The notes under the pieces: model-generated
Database searches by the model: none
What the model was told of the DNA's origin: nothing
Seen by the model: the letters and a program-made list of their open reading frames with translations, nothing else
Position numbers and translations under genes: made by a program
Shown: positions 1 through 8,959 of the stretch, piece after piece
Numbering within the stretch: the first letter of the stretch is position 1
How the letters are laid out: each line of letters opens with the position of its first letter
From: Candidatus Fermentibacterota bacterium
GTDB lineage: Bacteria > Fermentibacterota > Fermentibacteria > Fermentibacterales > JCC-6
Direction of reading: 5' to 3'
NCBI GenBank assembly: GCA_014728175.1
Contig: WJMA01000017.1
Span: 124,001 to 188,000 of the forward strand
DNA length: 64,000 nucleotides

Positions 1-1
1 G

Positions 2-136
2 ACCTATTCCGGTTATCCGGCCCGTCCCCATCGGGAGGCACTTCTGAGAGACGCCCTGGTCTCCAGGCTCCCTCGACTGTTCGAAAGGTTGTCTGCCTAC
101 TTGAGCGATCGTACCGAACGGAAAGACGACGAGTGA
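2..136 (+). CDS. lpxD: LpxD, C-terminal end only (UDP-3-O-acylglucosamine N-acyltransferase)
   Basis: The open frame from base 2 to the TGA at 134-136 reads as the last 44 residues of LpxD, with the characteristic SGYPARPHREALLRD stretch that closes the left-handed beta-helix, followed by a short helical tail. LpxD adds the second hydroxyacyl chain to the glucosamine of the lipid A precursor in the cytoplasm. The gene begins outside the window. Its stop codon overlaps the start of lpxC-fabZ (TGATG at 134-138), and lpxA follows, which is the usual lpx order. The identification rests on a short tail plus context. Confidence 0.8.
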   Translation, partial: TYSGYPARPHREALLRDALVSRLPRLFERLSAYLSDRTERKDDE

Positions 137-1455
137 TGGACCTTCCTCAGACCACATTGGAGAAAGCGATTTCCTACAGCGGGGTAGGGCTGCATACCGG
201 CAAGAATACCACGGTGACATTCGTACCTGCTTCGGCGAATACGGGCGTAGTCTTCAAACGGATGGACGTCGAGGGCAAGCCCAGCATCCGCGTCTGTTGC
301 GAGAACGTCAGAGAGGTGGAGGAGCAGTCCAGGCGAACCACTCTGGGTGAGGACTACTACGAGGTACATACGGTGGAGCACGTACTTTCGGCCTTGTACG
401 GCCTGGGCATAGACAATTGCATAATCGAGCTGGATGCCGACGAGCCCCCCGAGCCGGAGGACGGCTCCGTTCGACCGTACGTGGAGGTACTGCAGAAGGC
501 GGGCACCAAGGATATTGCCGGAAGCAGGAGAAAGGTGCTCAAGATTGCGGAGCCGGTGAGCGTAAGCACCCTGAGCGCAGACCTGACCGTGGTACCGCAC
601 GACGAGTTGAAGATCAGCTTCACCATAGACTACGATCATCCCGTGCTGGGAGCCCAGTTCGCCAGCTTCGAGATCACCCCCGAGGTGTTCATCGAAGAGA
701 TTGCCCCGGCCAGGACCTTCTGCTTCTACAGCGATGTCAAATCCCTGCAGAACAAGGGTTTGATAAAGGGAGGCACCCTGGACAACGCGGTGGTGATAGG
801 CGAGGACGGAATAATAAACCCCGAGCCCTTGCGGTTCAAGGACGAGTTCGTCAGGCACAAGATCCTCGACCTATTGGGCGACCTGTCCCTGCTGGGATCC
901 AGGCTGGAGGGGCACGTGATATCCGCGAAGTCGGGCCATGCCTCCAACGTCAAACTCATCAAAGAGATAAGAAGTAGATACAGACCGAAGAAGAAGGGCA
1001 AGGACCTATCGCAGACCAGGAAGTGGGACGTGGGAGATATCATGAGCCTGATGCCCCACAGGTACCCCTTCCTCCTGGTGGACAGAGTTCTGGAGATAGA
1101 GCCCGACAAGAGGATCGTGGGGTTGAAGAACGTCACTATAAACGAGCATTTCTTCCAGGGCCACTTCCCGGGCGAGCCTATCATGCCGGGTGTGCTGGTG
1201 ATCGAGGCCATGGGACAGGTCGGAGGTCTCATGCTGTTCAACTCGGTGGACAACCCGGAGAAATGGCTGGTCTACTTCGCCGGCCTGGACAAGGTCCGGT
1301 TCAGAAATCCCGTGGTTCCGGGCGATCAAGTCGTTTTCGATCTGCAGATGGTCAGGCACAGGGGAACAACCTGCCGGATGAAGGGAGTGGCCAGGGTGGG
1401 TGACAAGGTTGCCGCCGAGGCCGAGCTGTTGGCGATGCTGGTGGAAAAGTCATGA
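136..1455 (+). CDS. lpxC-fabZ: Bifunctional LpxC-FabZ: UDP-3-O-acyl-GlcNAc deacetylase fused to 3-hydroxyacyl-ACP dehydratase
   Basis: Residues 1 to about 285 are LpxC, the zinc deacetylase that commits the cell to lipid A synthesis. The EH pair (Glu81-His82 in HTVEHVLSALYGLG) and HKILDLLGD (His241, Asp245) supply the zinc and catalytic residues, and GHASN carries the further conserved His. After a Lys-rich linker, residues of about 295-439 are FabZ, with GHFPGEPIMPG (His343) and VIEAMGQ (Glu357) as the catalytic dyad; it dehydrates 3-hydroxyacyl-ACP in fatty acid synthesis. Both halves look complete and active. This fusion is known from Bacteroidota, Chlorobiota and relatives. The ATG at 136 overlaps the lpxD stop; a GTG at 133 would add one residue. 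The end overlaps lpxA by ATGA. Confidence 0.96.
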   Translation: MDLPQTTLEKAISYSGVGLHTGKNTTVTFVPASANTGVVFKRMDVEGKPSIRVCCENVREVEEQSRRTTLGEDYYEVHTVEHVLSALYGLGIDNCIIELDADEPPEPEDGSVRPYVEVLQKAGTKDIAGSRRKVLKIAEPVSVSTLSADLTVVPHDELKISFTIDYDHPVLGAQFASFEITPEVFIEEIAPARTFCFYSDVKSLQNKGLIKGGTLDNAVVIGEDGIINPEPLRFKDEFVRHKILDLLGDLSLLGSRLEGHVISAKSGHASNVKLIKEIRSRYRPKKKGKDLSQTRKWDVGDIMSLMPHRYPFLLVDRVLEIEPDKRIVGLKNVTINEHFFQGHFPGEPIMPGVLVIEAMGQVGGLMLFNSVDNPEKWLVYFAGLDKVRFRNPVVPGDQVVFDLQMVRHRGTTCRMKGVARVGDKVAAEAELLAMLVEKS

Positions 1456-2213
1456 TCCACCCGACGGCCCTGATAGATTCGGACCTGCCCGACGACGCCG
1501 AAGTGGGACCCTACGCGGTCGTAGGGCCCGAAGTAACCCTGGGGTCCGGATGCAGCATAGGCCCCCATGCCGTGGTTATGGGGCCTACAGACATCGCAAG
1601 TGGAGTGAAGATTGGTCCGGGCGCGGTGGTGGGGACCGACCCCCAGGACATGAAGTACTCCGGGGAGAGGACCACTCTGGAGATAGGTGAGGGTACGGTG
1701 ATACGCGAGTTCGCGAACCTGAACAGGGGTACGGCGGCGACGGGTAGCACTGTGGTGGGAAAAAATTGCCTGGTGATGGCTTACGTTCATATCGCGCACG
1801 ATTGCAAGATAGGTGACAATGTGGTTCTGGCCAACGCTGTGAACCTTGCCGGCCACGTTAGGATCGGGGACCACGCCCGGGTGGGAGGAGTGGTTCCGGT
1901 CCATCAGTTCGTAAGGATCGGAGCCCACTCGATGATAGGCGGCGGTTATAGGGTGAGCAAGGACGTCCCGCCGTTCGCGCTCGCCGGCGGTTACCCTCTC
2001 AGAGTCGTCTCCATGAATAAGGTAGGCCTGAGAAGGGATGGTTTCACGCCCGAGAGGATCGATCTTCTCAGGAAGGTTTTTCATAGGCTTTTCAGGAGCG
2101 AGGGTGTGCTCTCCGAAAAGGCGTCGGTCATCCTGGAGGAGGGAGGATGGGGCGAGGACTCGGAGGCTCTCGCCCGGTTCGTGATTTCCAGCGAGCGGGG
2201 CGTAATTATCTGA
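1452..2213 (+). CDS. lpxA: LpxA, acyl-ACP--UDP-N-acetylglucosamine O-acyltransferase
   Basis: This is the cytoplasmic first enzyme of lipid A synthesis; it moves a 3-hydroxyacyl group from ACP to the 3-OH of UDP-GlcNAc. The 253 residues are close to the family length. The first two thirds show hexapeptide repeats of a left-handed beta-helix. YVHIAHDCKIGDNV contains the expected catalytic His (His116), and GGYRVSKDVPPFALAGG with the following NKVGLRRDGF is the usual family signature before the helical C-terminus. The start overlaps the lpxC-fabZ stop (ATGA, 1452-1455), so translation is probably coupled. Confidence 0.96.
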   Translation: MIHPTALIDSDLPDDAEVGPYAVVGPEVTLGSGCSIGPHAVVMGPTDIASGVKIGPGAVVGTDPQDMKYSGERTTLEIGEGTVIREFANLNRGTAATGSTVVGKNCLVMAYVHIAHDCKIGDNVVLANAVNLAGHVRIGDHARVGGVVPVHQFVRIGAHSMIGGGYRVSKDVPPFALAGGYPLRVVSMNKVGLRRDGFTPERIDLLRKVFHRLFRSEGVLSEKASVILEEGGWGEDSEALARFVISSERGVII

Positions 2214-2218
2214 GACGC

Positions 2219-2755
2219 ATGTCATTCCTGTTCCTGTTATCCGGCCCATGCTGGCCGGGAACGCTGCTGGCATTGCTTCTACCTCTCTTTTCCCAGTATT
2301 GCCTTGCATCCAACGATGGTACGGAACGTACCGGTACTCCCCAGACGGACCCCGGGGAGACCGTGCTTCCTTCGGAAAGCTTTTCTCCGGATCCCACGGG
2401 AGCCGCCCTGCGGTCGGCGGCGCTTCCCGGATGGGGCCAGTTCTATAACCGCAAGCCCCTGAAGGGAGTGATCATGTTTCTGGCGGAGTCCGGCCTTCTC
2501 GCGTGGCTCCTGGTGGAGCATTTCGAGGCCGAGGAAGCGAGGGACATGTACTACCGGACCGGAGATTCTTTCTACGAAAGGGAGTACGACAGGCACAGCC
2601 AGAGAAGGTTGGACCTGATCTGGTACACGTCGGGGGCATGGCTGTACGGCATTATGGACGCTTACGTGGACGCTCACCTCTACTCCTTTGCCAGGGAGAA
2701 CGAGCGGTTCAGGGGCGAGGTGGGCCTGGGCCTGGAGCTACGCTTCCGGATCTGA
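2219..2755 (+). CDS. DUF5683-like small membrane protein
   Basis: The protein of about 178 residues begins with a hydrophobic signal or anchor segment. After a Thr/Pro-rich stretch comes ALRSAALPGWGQFYNRKPLKG, the ALPGxGQxYN signature that I associate with DUF5683 membrane proteins of FCB-group bacteria. A second hydrophobic segment follows (VIMFLAESGLLAWLLV), then a charged helical region and the patch AWLYGIMDAYVDAHLY. The function is unknown. I chose the ATG at 2219, just after the lpxA stop, because the segment before it in this frame lies inside lpxA. It sits between the lipid A genes and a sigma factor gene, which suggests an envelope role. Confidence 0.65.
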   Translation: MSFLFLLSGPCWPGTLLALLLPLFSQYCLASNDGTERTGTPQTDPGETVLPSESFSPDPTGAALRSAALPGWGQFYNRKPLKGVIMFLAESGLLAWLLVEHFEAEEARDMYYRTGDSFYEREYDRHSQRRLDLIWYTSGAWLYGIMDAYVDAHLYSFARENERFRGEVGLGLELRFRI

Positions 2756-2778
2756 CCGGATAGGGAAGGGAATATACC

Positions 2779-3378
2779 TTGTTCCTGTCGGTACTACTTA
2801 CGAGAAACGGAGCATCGGGCCGGGAAGAGCTGGAACTTTTGGAGCGGGCCCGGGACGGCGACAGAGAAGCCTTTGGAGAGATAGTGAGCCGTTACCAGAA
2901 GAGAGTGTTCAGAGTGGCCAGAAGAATGTGCAGGAACGACGATGACGCATGGGACATTACGCAGGAGGCCTTCCTCCGAGCCATGAAGGCCATGGGAGGT
3001 TTCGATACCAATTACAAGTTCTTCACCTGGATATACAGGATAGTGACCAACCTGGCCATCAACATGACCGAGAAGCGGAGAAGGCACGGAGAGGTGCAAT
3101 TCATCGAGGAGTACGACGGAGGCGGACGGCAGGTGGTAGAGGACAGAGCGCAGGAGCACGCGCAGACCCGCCAGCTGGCCAAAGCGGTGGAACGGGCTGC
3201 TCAGGAGCTCTCACCGCCCCTGAGGGCGGTCTTCGTTCTCCGTGTGGACCAGCAGCTGAGCTACTCGGAGATCGCCGAAACCCTGGATATAGCGATGGGC
3301 ACGGTGATGTCCAGGCTGAACAGGGCCCGGAAAGCGATAAGGAGCGCGGTGAGCCATCTGATGGGGGAGGAGTTCTGA
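2779..3378 (+). CDS. ECF-type RNA polymerase sigma factor (sigma-E family)
   Basis: The 199-residue protein has the two-domain layout of extracytoplasmic-function sigma factors. Region 2 runs from about 15 to 95, with DITQEAFLRAMKAMGGFD and FFTWIYRIVTNLAINM. Region 4 is in the C-terminal third, with LSPPLRAVFVLRVDQQLSYS and EIAETLDIAMGTVMSRLNRA, the helix-turn-helix that reads the -35 box. There are no regions 1 or 3. The start is a TTG at 2779, preceded by an AAGGGA ribosome-binding site; no in-frame ATG fits as well. The stop overlaps the start of the anti-sigma gene (TGATG at 3376-3380), as is normal for such pairs. Confidence 0.9.
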   Translation: MFLSVLLTRNGASGREELELLERARDGDREAFGEIVSRYQKRVFRVARRMCRNDDDAWDITQEAFLRAMKAMGGFDTNYKFFTWIYRIVTNLAINMTEKRRRHGEVQFIEEYDGGGRQVVEDRAQEHAQTRQLAKAVERAAQELSPPLRAVFVLRVDQQLSYSEIAETLDIAMGTVMSRLNRARKAIRSAVSHLMGEEF

Positions 3379-4493
3379 TGAACGGATGCCCCTCGTTCGA
3401 GGAGCTGATGTCCTACATGGACGGAGAGGCATCGCCGGAGCTCGCCCGGAGAATCGAGGAGCACCTGGAAAGCTGCGCAAAGTGCGATAGGATCGTTCGG
3501 CAACAACGGGCCATGGAGAGGGCGTACCGGGAGAGCTACCGCAGCCCCTCCGACCAGGCCTTCGACAGGCTGAGAAGAGGGCTGGGCCTTACAGGAACCC
3601 GCAATCGCTGGTTCAGGGTGGGTATCCCCCTGGTGGCCGCCGTGCTGGCCCTGACGATAGGCATAAAGCTGTTCGTCCATCCGGACGGCAGCCCGGGTCT
3701 TCTGGACCGCTACGAACCCGCCCCCCTGAGTCGCAGATCCGCCGAGGTCTCGCAACCGGCTCCCCCGGAGGCCACCGCCGGGGAGGAGCTGGAGGAGCAG
3801 CGGTTCGTGGTGGAGAATTCGGAGACGGCCGAAGAGCCGGCCCTGCAGGAGGAGATGGAGCTTTTGGCAACGGCGGAAGAGAGTGTAGGCCCCGGTCGAG
3901 GGGGAGCTCCCGCAGGTGTGGAAAGCATACACGTGGAGGCGCCGTTATCCGGAGCCGCCGATGAGGACCTGACCGAGATGGAGGGCCAGACTGCAAACGG
4001 TCGGGAAAGAACCGGGCGGCTTGACGATCTGACGGCGGATCGGGTTGTTGACGGAGTGGCCGGGGGGGCTGGCTCCACAGGTATGGGCGGGGTTTACTTC
4101 GAGGACGTTAATAGGGAGCTGGGTAGCGCCGACTCCGCGGATTCGGAAACCGAGCCGGTGGAGGAATCGGTCGGATTCGCCCAGCAATCCGTCGAGGCCG
4201 AGGCCTCGTCCGTATACTCCGTAAGTAGGGTTAACGAAGACTCCGGGCTGGAGTCGGTCGCCGAGCCGTCCGTCTCCGACTCGCTGTGGTCCCCCGACAA
4301 GAGCCTTGCGGCTGCTCTCGGGGATTCCGCGATCACTCTGGTTTTCGACAGCCTGGGCGTTCCCCGACCGGACGACCGCCTGGACTCGCTGTTCCCCGGA
4401 TGGCGGGTTTCCATGGAAAGCCTTTACGTCGACACCTGCATCCGGATGGACCCGGCCCGCATCCGTCTGATCCTGGAGGAAGGCGTCGACTGA
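3378..4493 (+). CDS. Membrane-anchored anti-sigma factor with zf-HC2 domain and large acidic outer domain
   Basis: The first 40 residues form a zf-HC2 (ZAS-type) anti-sigma domain with the H-x3-C-x2-C motif in EEHLESCAKCDR; it should hold the upstream ECF sigma factor at the membrane. A single membrane helix follows at about residues 80-100 (VGIPLVAAVLALTIGIKLFV). The remaining 270 or so residues would be periplasmic. They are strongly acidic and low in complexity (Glu/Ser/Ala-rich) up to about residue 300, then form a more ordered C-terminus (ITLVFDSLGVPRPDDRLDSL). The outer part resembles no sensor domain I know. Release of the sigma factor probably needs cleavage or a conformational change, but the signal cannot be read from the sequence. 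Confidence 0.85.
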   Translation: MNGCPSFEELMSYMDGEASPELARRIEEHLESCAKCDRIVRQQRAMERAYRESYRSPSDQAFDRLRRGLGLTGTRNRWFRVGIPLVAAVLALTIGIKLFVHPDGSPGLLDRYEPAPLSRRSAEVSQPAPPEATAGEELEEQRFVVENSETAEEPALQEEMELLATAEESVGPGRGGAPAGVESIHVEAPLSGAADEDLTEMEGQTANGRERTGRLDDLTADRVVDGVAGGAGSTGMGGVYFEDVNRELGSADSADSETEPVEESVGFAQQSVEAEASSVYSVSRVNEDSGLESVAEPSVSDSLWSPDKSLAAALGDSAITLVFDSLGVPRPDDRLDSLFPGWRVSMESLYVDTCIRMDPARIRLILEEGVD

Positions 4494-4570
4494 CGTTCGT
4501 CGTTTGCACAGCATCACCGCCGTTGTTAGATTAATCCGCAACTTTCAACCCGCTGCCGAAAGGTCACCGG

Positions 4571-5884
4571 ATGAGGCTGGTAATCCTTCTCCTGAGCGTT
4601 GGGGTCTTCCTTCCCGCGGCAGCATCGCTTCCCAGGCTGGGTCTTCTACCCCTGGACGTAAGCGAGGAGTACGACTCCCGGCTGCTGATGATGCGCCTGC
4701 AGCAGGAGCTCTCGGAGAGCGGCAGGTTCGATGCGGTCAACCTATTCGATGACAGTACGTCCGAGCTGACCCCCGAGAACCTACCATACAAGCTGGAGGA
4801 AATAGCTTCGGAGAGTAGCCTGGACGTACTTATGCTTCTGGAGGCGCGAAAACCTACGGTCAGGGAAAGAACCCGGTACACCGGCGATTCGCTTAGGACC
4901 ACCGAGGAGCACACCGTAGAACTGTCCGGACGATTCTACTCCTCCACCGGCCGGCTGATAGGATCCATTTCCGACCGGGTAACCAGGGAGGTTAGTTTCC
5001 CCACCCGCCCGGACCTGCAGGCGATGTCGCTGACCGCGGCGGACCGCCTGGTCTCCAAAGCCTTGATACAGCTGTTTCCGGTAGAGATCAGCTTTAGCAC
5101 GGAGGAGGGTTCCCTGGTCCGCTTGCCGGAAGGCAGCTCGGCGGGGATACGCAAGGGCATGGTGATGTCTGTGGTGGCCACGGCGGAGCGGCTGCCGACC
5201 CGGGAAGAGGACTACCAGCTGCTTCGCAGTCGGGGCCTGGTACAGATCACGGACGTGTCGACGGCCAGCTCGGCGGGAAGACTGCTGTCCGGGGAGCTGG
5301 TGCCCGGCGGCCCGGTCACTGCGGTGGAGACCGCAGCCCCCGCCATGGTAACAGTTTCCTATCAGGCCAGCCCCTGCAGTGTGGAGCCCGGAGAGGCCGA
5401 GGAAGCGGGCGACAGCGGCTCGCTTCTGGTGAGCAGGTTGAGGCTGCATGGCAGAACGTGCAGGTGGGGCCTGGGCTTCGGTGGGGCGCTCAACGCTTCC
5501 GCGGCCGACAATCTGTCCGCCATAGGGGTGGAGGTCTACGCCGGCCCCCGGATTCCGTTGAGGTCTCCCCAGCTGGCCCTGAGGCTGAACGGCGGGTTGG
5601 GAGTCGCCTTTCTGATGCAACGGACCGAGGGGGACGATGTGTCTACTGACGGCTCGGCGTTCACCTTCGGTGGAGTGGCCGACGTGGCGCTGGAGTACCT
5701 ATTCTCTATGCACCTGGGAATGGAGGCCTCAGTGGTGGGAAGGCTTTACACCACGGCCGACACCTGGACGGTACAGAACGTCTACGGCGAAACCAGGGAC
5801 GCCCGTCCCTCGGAGCTGTACTACACCGAGTTCAACGAGGCGCCGGTGAGTGGCAGCCTGGGTCTGTTCTATCTGATCTACTGA
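4571..5884 (+). CDS. Secreted envelope protein: CsgG/LpoB-like N-terminal domain plus beta-rich C-terminus
   Basis: The 437-residue protein has a signal peptide (MRLVILLLSVGVFLPAAA) followed by PRLGLLPLDVSEEYDSRLLM and QLxxELSESGRFDAVN. This resembles the start of the periplasmic CsgG/LpoB/TolB-N type domain that occurs in lipoproteins and FlgT-like proteins. The middle part (LPEGSSAGIRKGMVMSVV, then a GPVTAVE end) resembles the small beta domain found after such domains. From about residue 300 the sequence alternates polar and hydrophobic residues and ends in FYLIY, as in an outer-membrane barrel or beta-sandwich. The exact function is unknown. It may belong to the regulon of the neighbouring ECF sigma factor, which is inference. 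Its last codons overlap the convergent gene. Confidence 0.6.
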   Translation: MRLVILLLSVGVFLPAAASLPRLGLLPLDVSEEYDSRLLMMRLQQELSESGRFDAVNLFDDSTSELTPENLPYKLEEIASESSLDVLMLLEARKPTVRERTRYTGDSLRTTEEHTVELSGRFYSSTGRLIGSISDRVTREVSFPTRPDLQAMSLTAADRLVSKALIQLFPVEISFSTEEGSLVRLPEGSSAGIRKGMVMSVVATAERLPTREEDYQLLRSRGLVQITDVSTASSAGRLLSGELVPGGPVTAVETAAPAMVTVSYQASPCSVEPGEAEEAGDSGSLLVSRLRLHGRTCRWGLGFGGALNASAADNLSAIGVEVYAGPRIPLRSPQLALRLNGGLGVAFLMQRTEGDDVSTDGSAFTFGGVADVALEYLFSMHLGMEASVVGRLYTTADTWTVQNVYGETRDARPSELYYTEFNEAPVSGSLGLFYLIY

Positions 5885-6567
5885 TCGGTGGTCTTGGAAA
5901 GACTGCTCCAGGGCCTTCTGGCCATTCCCCTCTCCCAGATGATCTCCAGCGTGGACCAGGCCGCTATGGCGAATAACACCCCACCGATTATCCCAGAGAT
6001 AGGGGTTTTGCCTATGATGCCAATGGCCAGGGCCGCCCCTCCCAGGACGGCGTTCGCCAGGGCCAGGATGGTAGCCGCCAGGGAAGAGGGTCCCCATTTT
6101 GATAGCACCCTTACCCTGGTTAGATGTATTCCCCATACTACGACCGGATAGCCCAGGGCTCCCTTAAGGCCCACCGGAAGGCCGGATACGAAGAAGCAGA
6201 TCACCAACCATCCGGCCAGAGAGGGGAGGAAGAGCAGTATCGCCCGCCGGGACAAGGTGGAGATCCAACCCAGCTTCTCGCTTACGTCCCCCAGAGCGGT
6301 CCACAGGGCAACGCCGGCTGCCAGACCCACCACCAACGCCGTTCCCGTGTAGGGGATGAGACAGGCTACCACCGTTCCCCCGGCGCCGACTGCGAGCATG
6401 GAGCCGAAGAAGAGAACCGGCCCCACCCTGCCGGACTCCTGCATCCGTAGGAAGAGCTTGGTGCCCAGCATATGCAGAAAGATGAAAAAGGGGACCGTGG
6501 CCACCGCGAAGAAAGCCGCAACGATGTAATCCTTCGCAGGGTTGGGAATCCCCCATATGTAAGGCAT
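5878..6567 (-). CDS. Multi-pass membrane protein of unknown function
   Basis: The start chosen at 6567 has a strong ribosome-binding site (GGAGGACTT directly before the ATG); the frame runs open further upstream, but without a better site. The protein of about 229 residues has roughly six to seven hydrophobic segments separated by short loops, for example VAAFFAVATVPFFIFLHMLG, GSMLAVGAGGTVVACLIPYTG and AAIAAW-type stretches near the end. No catalytic motif or known family signature is recognised. It is convergent with the upstream gene, and the two coding ends overlap by seven bases. Confidence 0.7.
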   Translation of the reverse strand: MPYIWGIPNPAKDYIVAAFFAVATVPFFIFLHMLGTKLFLRMQESGRVGPVLFFGSMLAVGAGGTVVACLIPYTGTALVVGLAAGVALWTALGDVSEKLGWISTLSRRAILLFLPSLAGWLVICFFVSGLPVGLKGALGYPVVVWGIHLTRVRVLSKWGPSSLAATILALANAVLGGAALAIGIIGKTPISGIIGGVLFAIAAWSTLEIIWERGMARRPWSSLSKTTDQ

Positions 6568-6811
6568 AAGTCCTCCAGTGTCGGCTTGGGTGGGAAGCGG
6601 AGCCGCTTTCCGGGCGAATGTGGCCACTCGGCCCATACATGTCAACGGCTAGGAGTCTTTTCGTCCCGGTTGCCGGAATGGATGGTGGAGAACGCGTCGC
6701 ACCTTGCTGCTCCGGGCCGGTTGGCGTACAATATCAGGCAAAACGACGGCCACGGCCGAGAACGCTCCTAGGCGGAACCGGGGAGGTGGAGTCATCCGTA
6801 TCGTCCAGCTT

Positions 6812-8959
6812 GTGAAGCCGCTGGTATTCCTGGTCTCGTTGATGGCCGTAGTGGGCATCACGGGGTGCGGGAAACCCGCGGAGACCAGGCGCCAGAGCCG
6901 GGAAGAGGAAACCCTAACCCTGGAGGCCGGAAAGGGATGCGCGGTCGTTCTTCCCGTAACATCGGATATGCTTCTGGATACGTTGCAGGATGGAACCTCC
7001 CGCAGTTCCGCCCTGATCTCCATACCCCCGGACGTGGTGGCTCTCAGCGCCCTGGTAATACCCGACAACGGTCCCGGCGCGGAGTCTCGGCTCCAATTCC
7101 TATCCGAGTCCGGTATCGAGCAGGCGGAGATCGTGGATCGGCCCGGGGCCGGAGACGGTACGGGCGTAGAGCTCCTGACCTACGCCACCGCCGAGTCCTC
7201 GGTCGTGGAAAGGCTGTGGCCCAGAGGAGCCAACGAGGCCCTCGTATGCAGGGCCAAGATGGGTGGAAGGACCCCGGGGCTGCTTCTTAGCTACGCCGGT
7301 CCGCTTCTCGAGGAAGCCAGATACTATCCCTGGAGCCTGGAGAGGGGGGTCCGGCTCTCGGACCGAGACCGCGACCTGCTCGAGCTGGAGATGCAGGAGG
7401 TCGACGTATCTCCGCCTCCCGAGGTTTCCCACGATCTGCTTATCGACGTCGTGCCCTCCGAGCGCAGGCTGGTGGTGATCGATACCCTGAGGGTGGATTT
7501 CGCTCCCACCGGTGGGGATTCCCAATTGATCTTCTACGTTCCCGGGCTGGGAGAGCCCTCCTCGGGCAGGTTCCAGGCGCTCAGGGGCAGCGTCAGGCCC
7601 GTCTCTGACTCCGCCGTTTGCATCGCCGACAGCACCTTGCTGTTCGAGGGTCTGTACGAGAGAGACTACCAGAGCTTCAACCTGGATGCGGAGAGCGAGC
7701 GGTACGGCTTGCGGGGGCAGGTAAGGCTGACCAGCTCGTTTTGCTGTGGGGCCTGGTTCTATCCGGGAGTCGACGTTCCCGCCGACTATACGATAACGAT
7801 AACCAGGCCAAACGGCCTGGACGTCTACGTTCCCCTAACCCGCTCGGACGAAGCGGGACCGGATACGTCCTCGCGGGTGGTGTACCGCTCGCGGGAGGGG
7901 GGTGTACGGGGGCCAGTGGCATGGGTGGTCGGCCCGTTCGAGAGCACCCCCGCCGCGGGGGGAAGAAGCACCATAATCCACCGCCCTCTGGGAGGGACCG
8001 ACGAGGAGTTCACCACGGCTCTGAGGTGGACGGAGACCCTGGCGGAGGTGACGTGGGACAACCTGGGCTTCGACGGGGCCAGATTGGACGTGGTTCTGGT
8101 GGAGAGCCTGGATAGGCCCGTTCTACAGGTCGCTTCGGGATGCCTGGTGGTCTCCCCCCGGTTCCTACGGGGTTTGGCCGGTTACGACTCGTGGCCCGAC
8201 TCCCTTCTGTCCGGAAACAGGGTGGACGATGTGTCGGTCGTCGCCAGGGCCGCCTCGGCGATGCTGCTCCGCTCAACCTACCTCGATCCGTCCCTGAGAT
8301 CCGTGCTCTGCTCGTGGGCCGTCTACCTCTTCTACGACGACCTCGCCGAGAGCCCCGACAAGAAGGCCGATCTGCTGGAGGCCTACCGGAGGTACTATCT
8401 CTACTCCACAGAGCAAAGCGGCGGAGTGGAGCACGCCCTGGCCGACCCCCTCCTTCTTCGCAGCGACCTGGCGGAGCCGGTCCTGTTGGGAAAGGGTCCT
8501 TTGGTCATGACCATGCTCGAGAGAAGGGTTCCCCGTTTACGCTACGCCCTGCCCAGGGCCCTTTCCAATCTCCGACACAGTGGGAACTCCTACCTTAGAT
8601 TGTTCTCCGCGTTGAGGCTGCAGGAGGGTGAGCGGGAGGCGGAGCTCTATTGGAAATGGCTGTTCTATCCGGGAGTACCCCAGATCAGGGTCGGGTGGTC
8701 CGACTCCGCCTCGGTTCTGATCCTGCAAGCCGATCAGTACCAACCGGGGAGAATTTTCCCGGTCTACCTCGAGAGAGTCGAGGTCGATTTCGCCGACGGC
8801 AGCTCGGAGATCCTGGAGCTGGACTCACCGGGCTTCGGTGGCAGGTTCACGGCCGGTCTGCCGGAGGACCGCGGAAAGGTCTGGGCCATCGATCTCAATC
8901 CGGACGAATATCTTCCCGTGGACTTCATCTACGAAAGGATTCGAAGAGATGAGGATTAA
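6812..8959 (+). CDS. Lipoprotein resembling an M1-family aminopeptidase without a zinc site
   Basis: With a GTG start at 6812 the N-terminus is a lipoprotein signal (KPLVFLVSLMAVVGITGCGK, lipobox ITGC). The region at about residues 310-480 follows the M1 (gluzincin) peptidase layout: ACWYP-like GAWFYPGVDVPADYTITITR, a PFEST strand, then FDGARLDVVLVESLDRPVLQ, as in the strand before the active site. Where HExxH and the downstream Glu should be, there is VARAASAMLLRSTYLDPSL. KGPLVMTMLERRVPRLRYAL matches the usual KGALxLxMLR helix. I therefore infer an M1-like fold without peptidase activity. Another possible start is an ATC at 6794, directly behind GGAGGTGG; the GTG has a weak ribosome-binding site. 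Confidence 0.6.
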   Translation: MKPLVFLVSLMAVVGITGCGKPAETRRQSREEETLTLEAGKGCAVVLPVTSDMLLDTLQDGTSRSSALISIPPDVVALSALVIPDNGPGAESRLQFLSESGIEQAEIVDRPGAGDGTGVELLTYATAESSVVERLWPRGANEALVCRAKMGGRTPGLLLSYAGPLLEEARYYPWSLERGVRLSDRDRDLLELEMQEVDVSPPPEVSHDLLIDVVPSERRLVVIDTLRVDFAPTGGDSQLIFYVPGLGEPSSGRFQALRGSVRPVSDSAVCIADSTLLFEGLYERDYQSFNLDAESERYGLRGQVRLTSSFCCGAWFYPGVDVPADYTITITRPNGLDVYVPLTRSDEAGPDTSSRVVYRSREGGVRGPVAWVVGPFESTPAAGGRSTIIHRPLGGTDEEFTTALRWTETLAEVTWDNLGFDGARLDVVLVESLDRPVLQVASGCLVVSPRFLRGLAGYDSWPDSLLSGNRVDDVSVVARAASAMLLRSTYLDPSLRSVLCSWAVYLFYDDLAESPDKKADLLEAYRRYYLYSTEQSGGVEHALADPLLLRSDLAEPVLLGKGPLVMTMLERRVPRLRYALPRALSNLRHSGNSYLRLFSALRLQEGEREAELYWKWLFYPGVPQIRVGWSDSASVLILQADQYQPGRIFPVYLERVEVDFADGSSEILELDSPGFGGRFTAGLPEDRGKVWAIDLNPDEYLPVDFIYERIRRDED

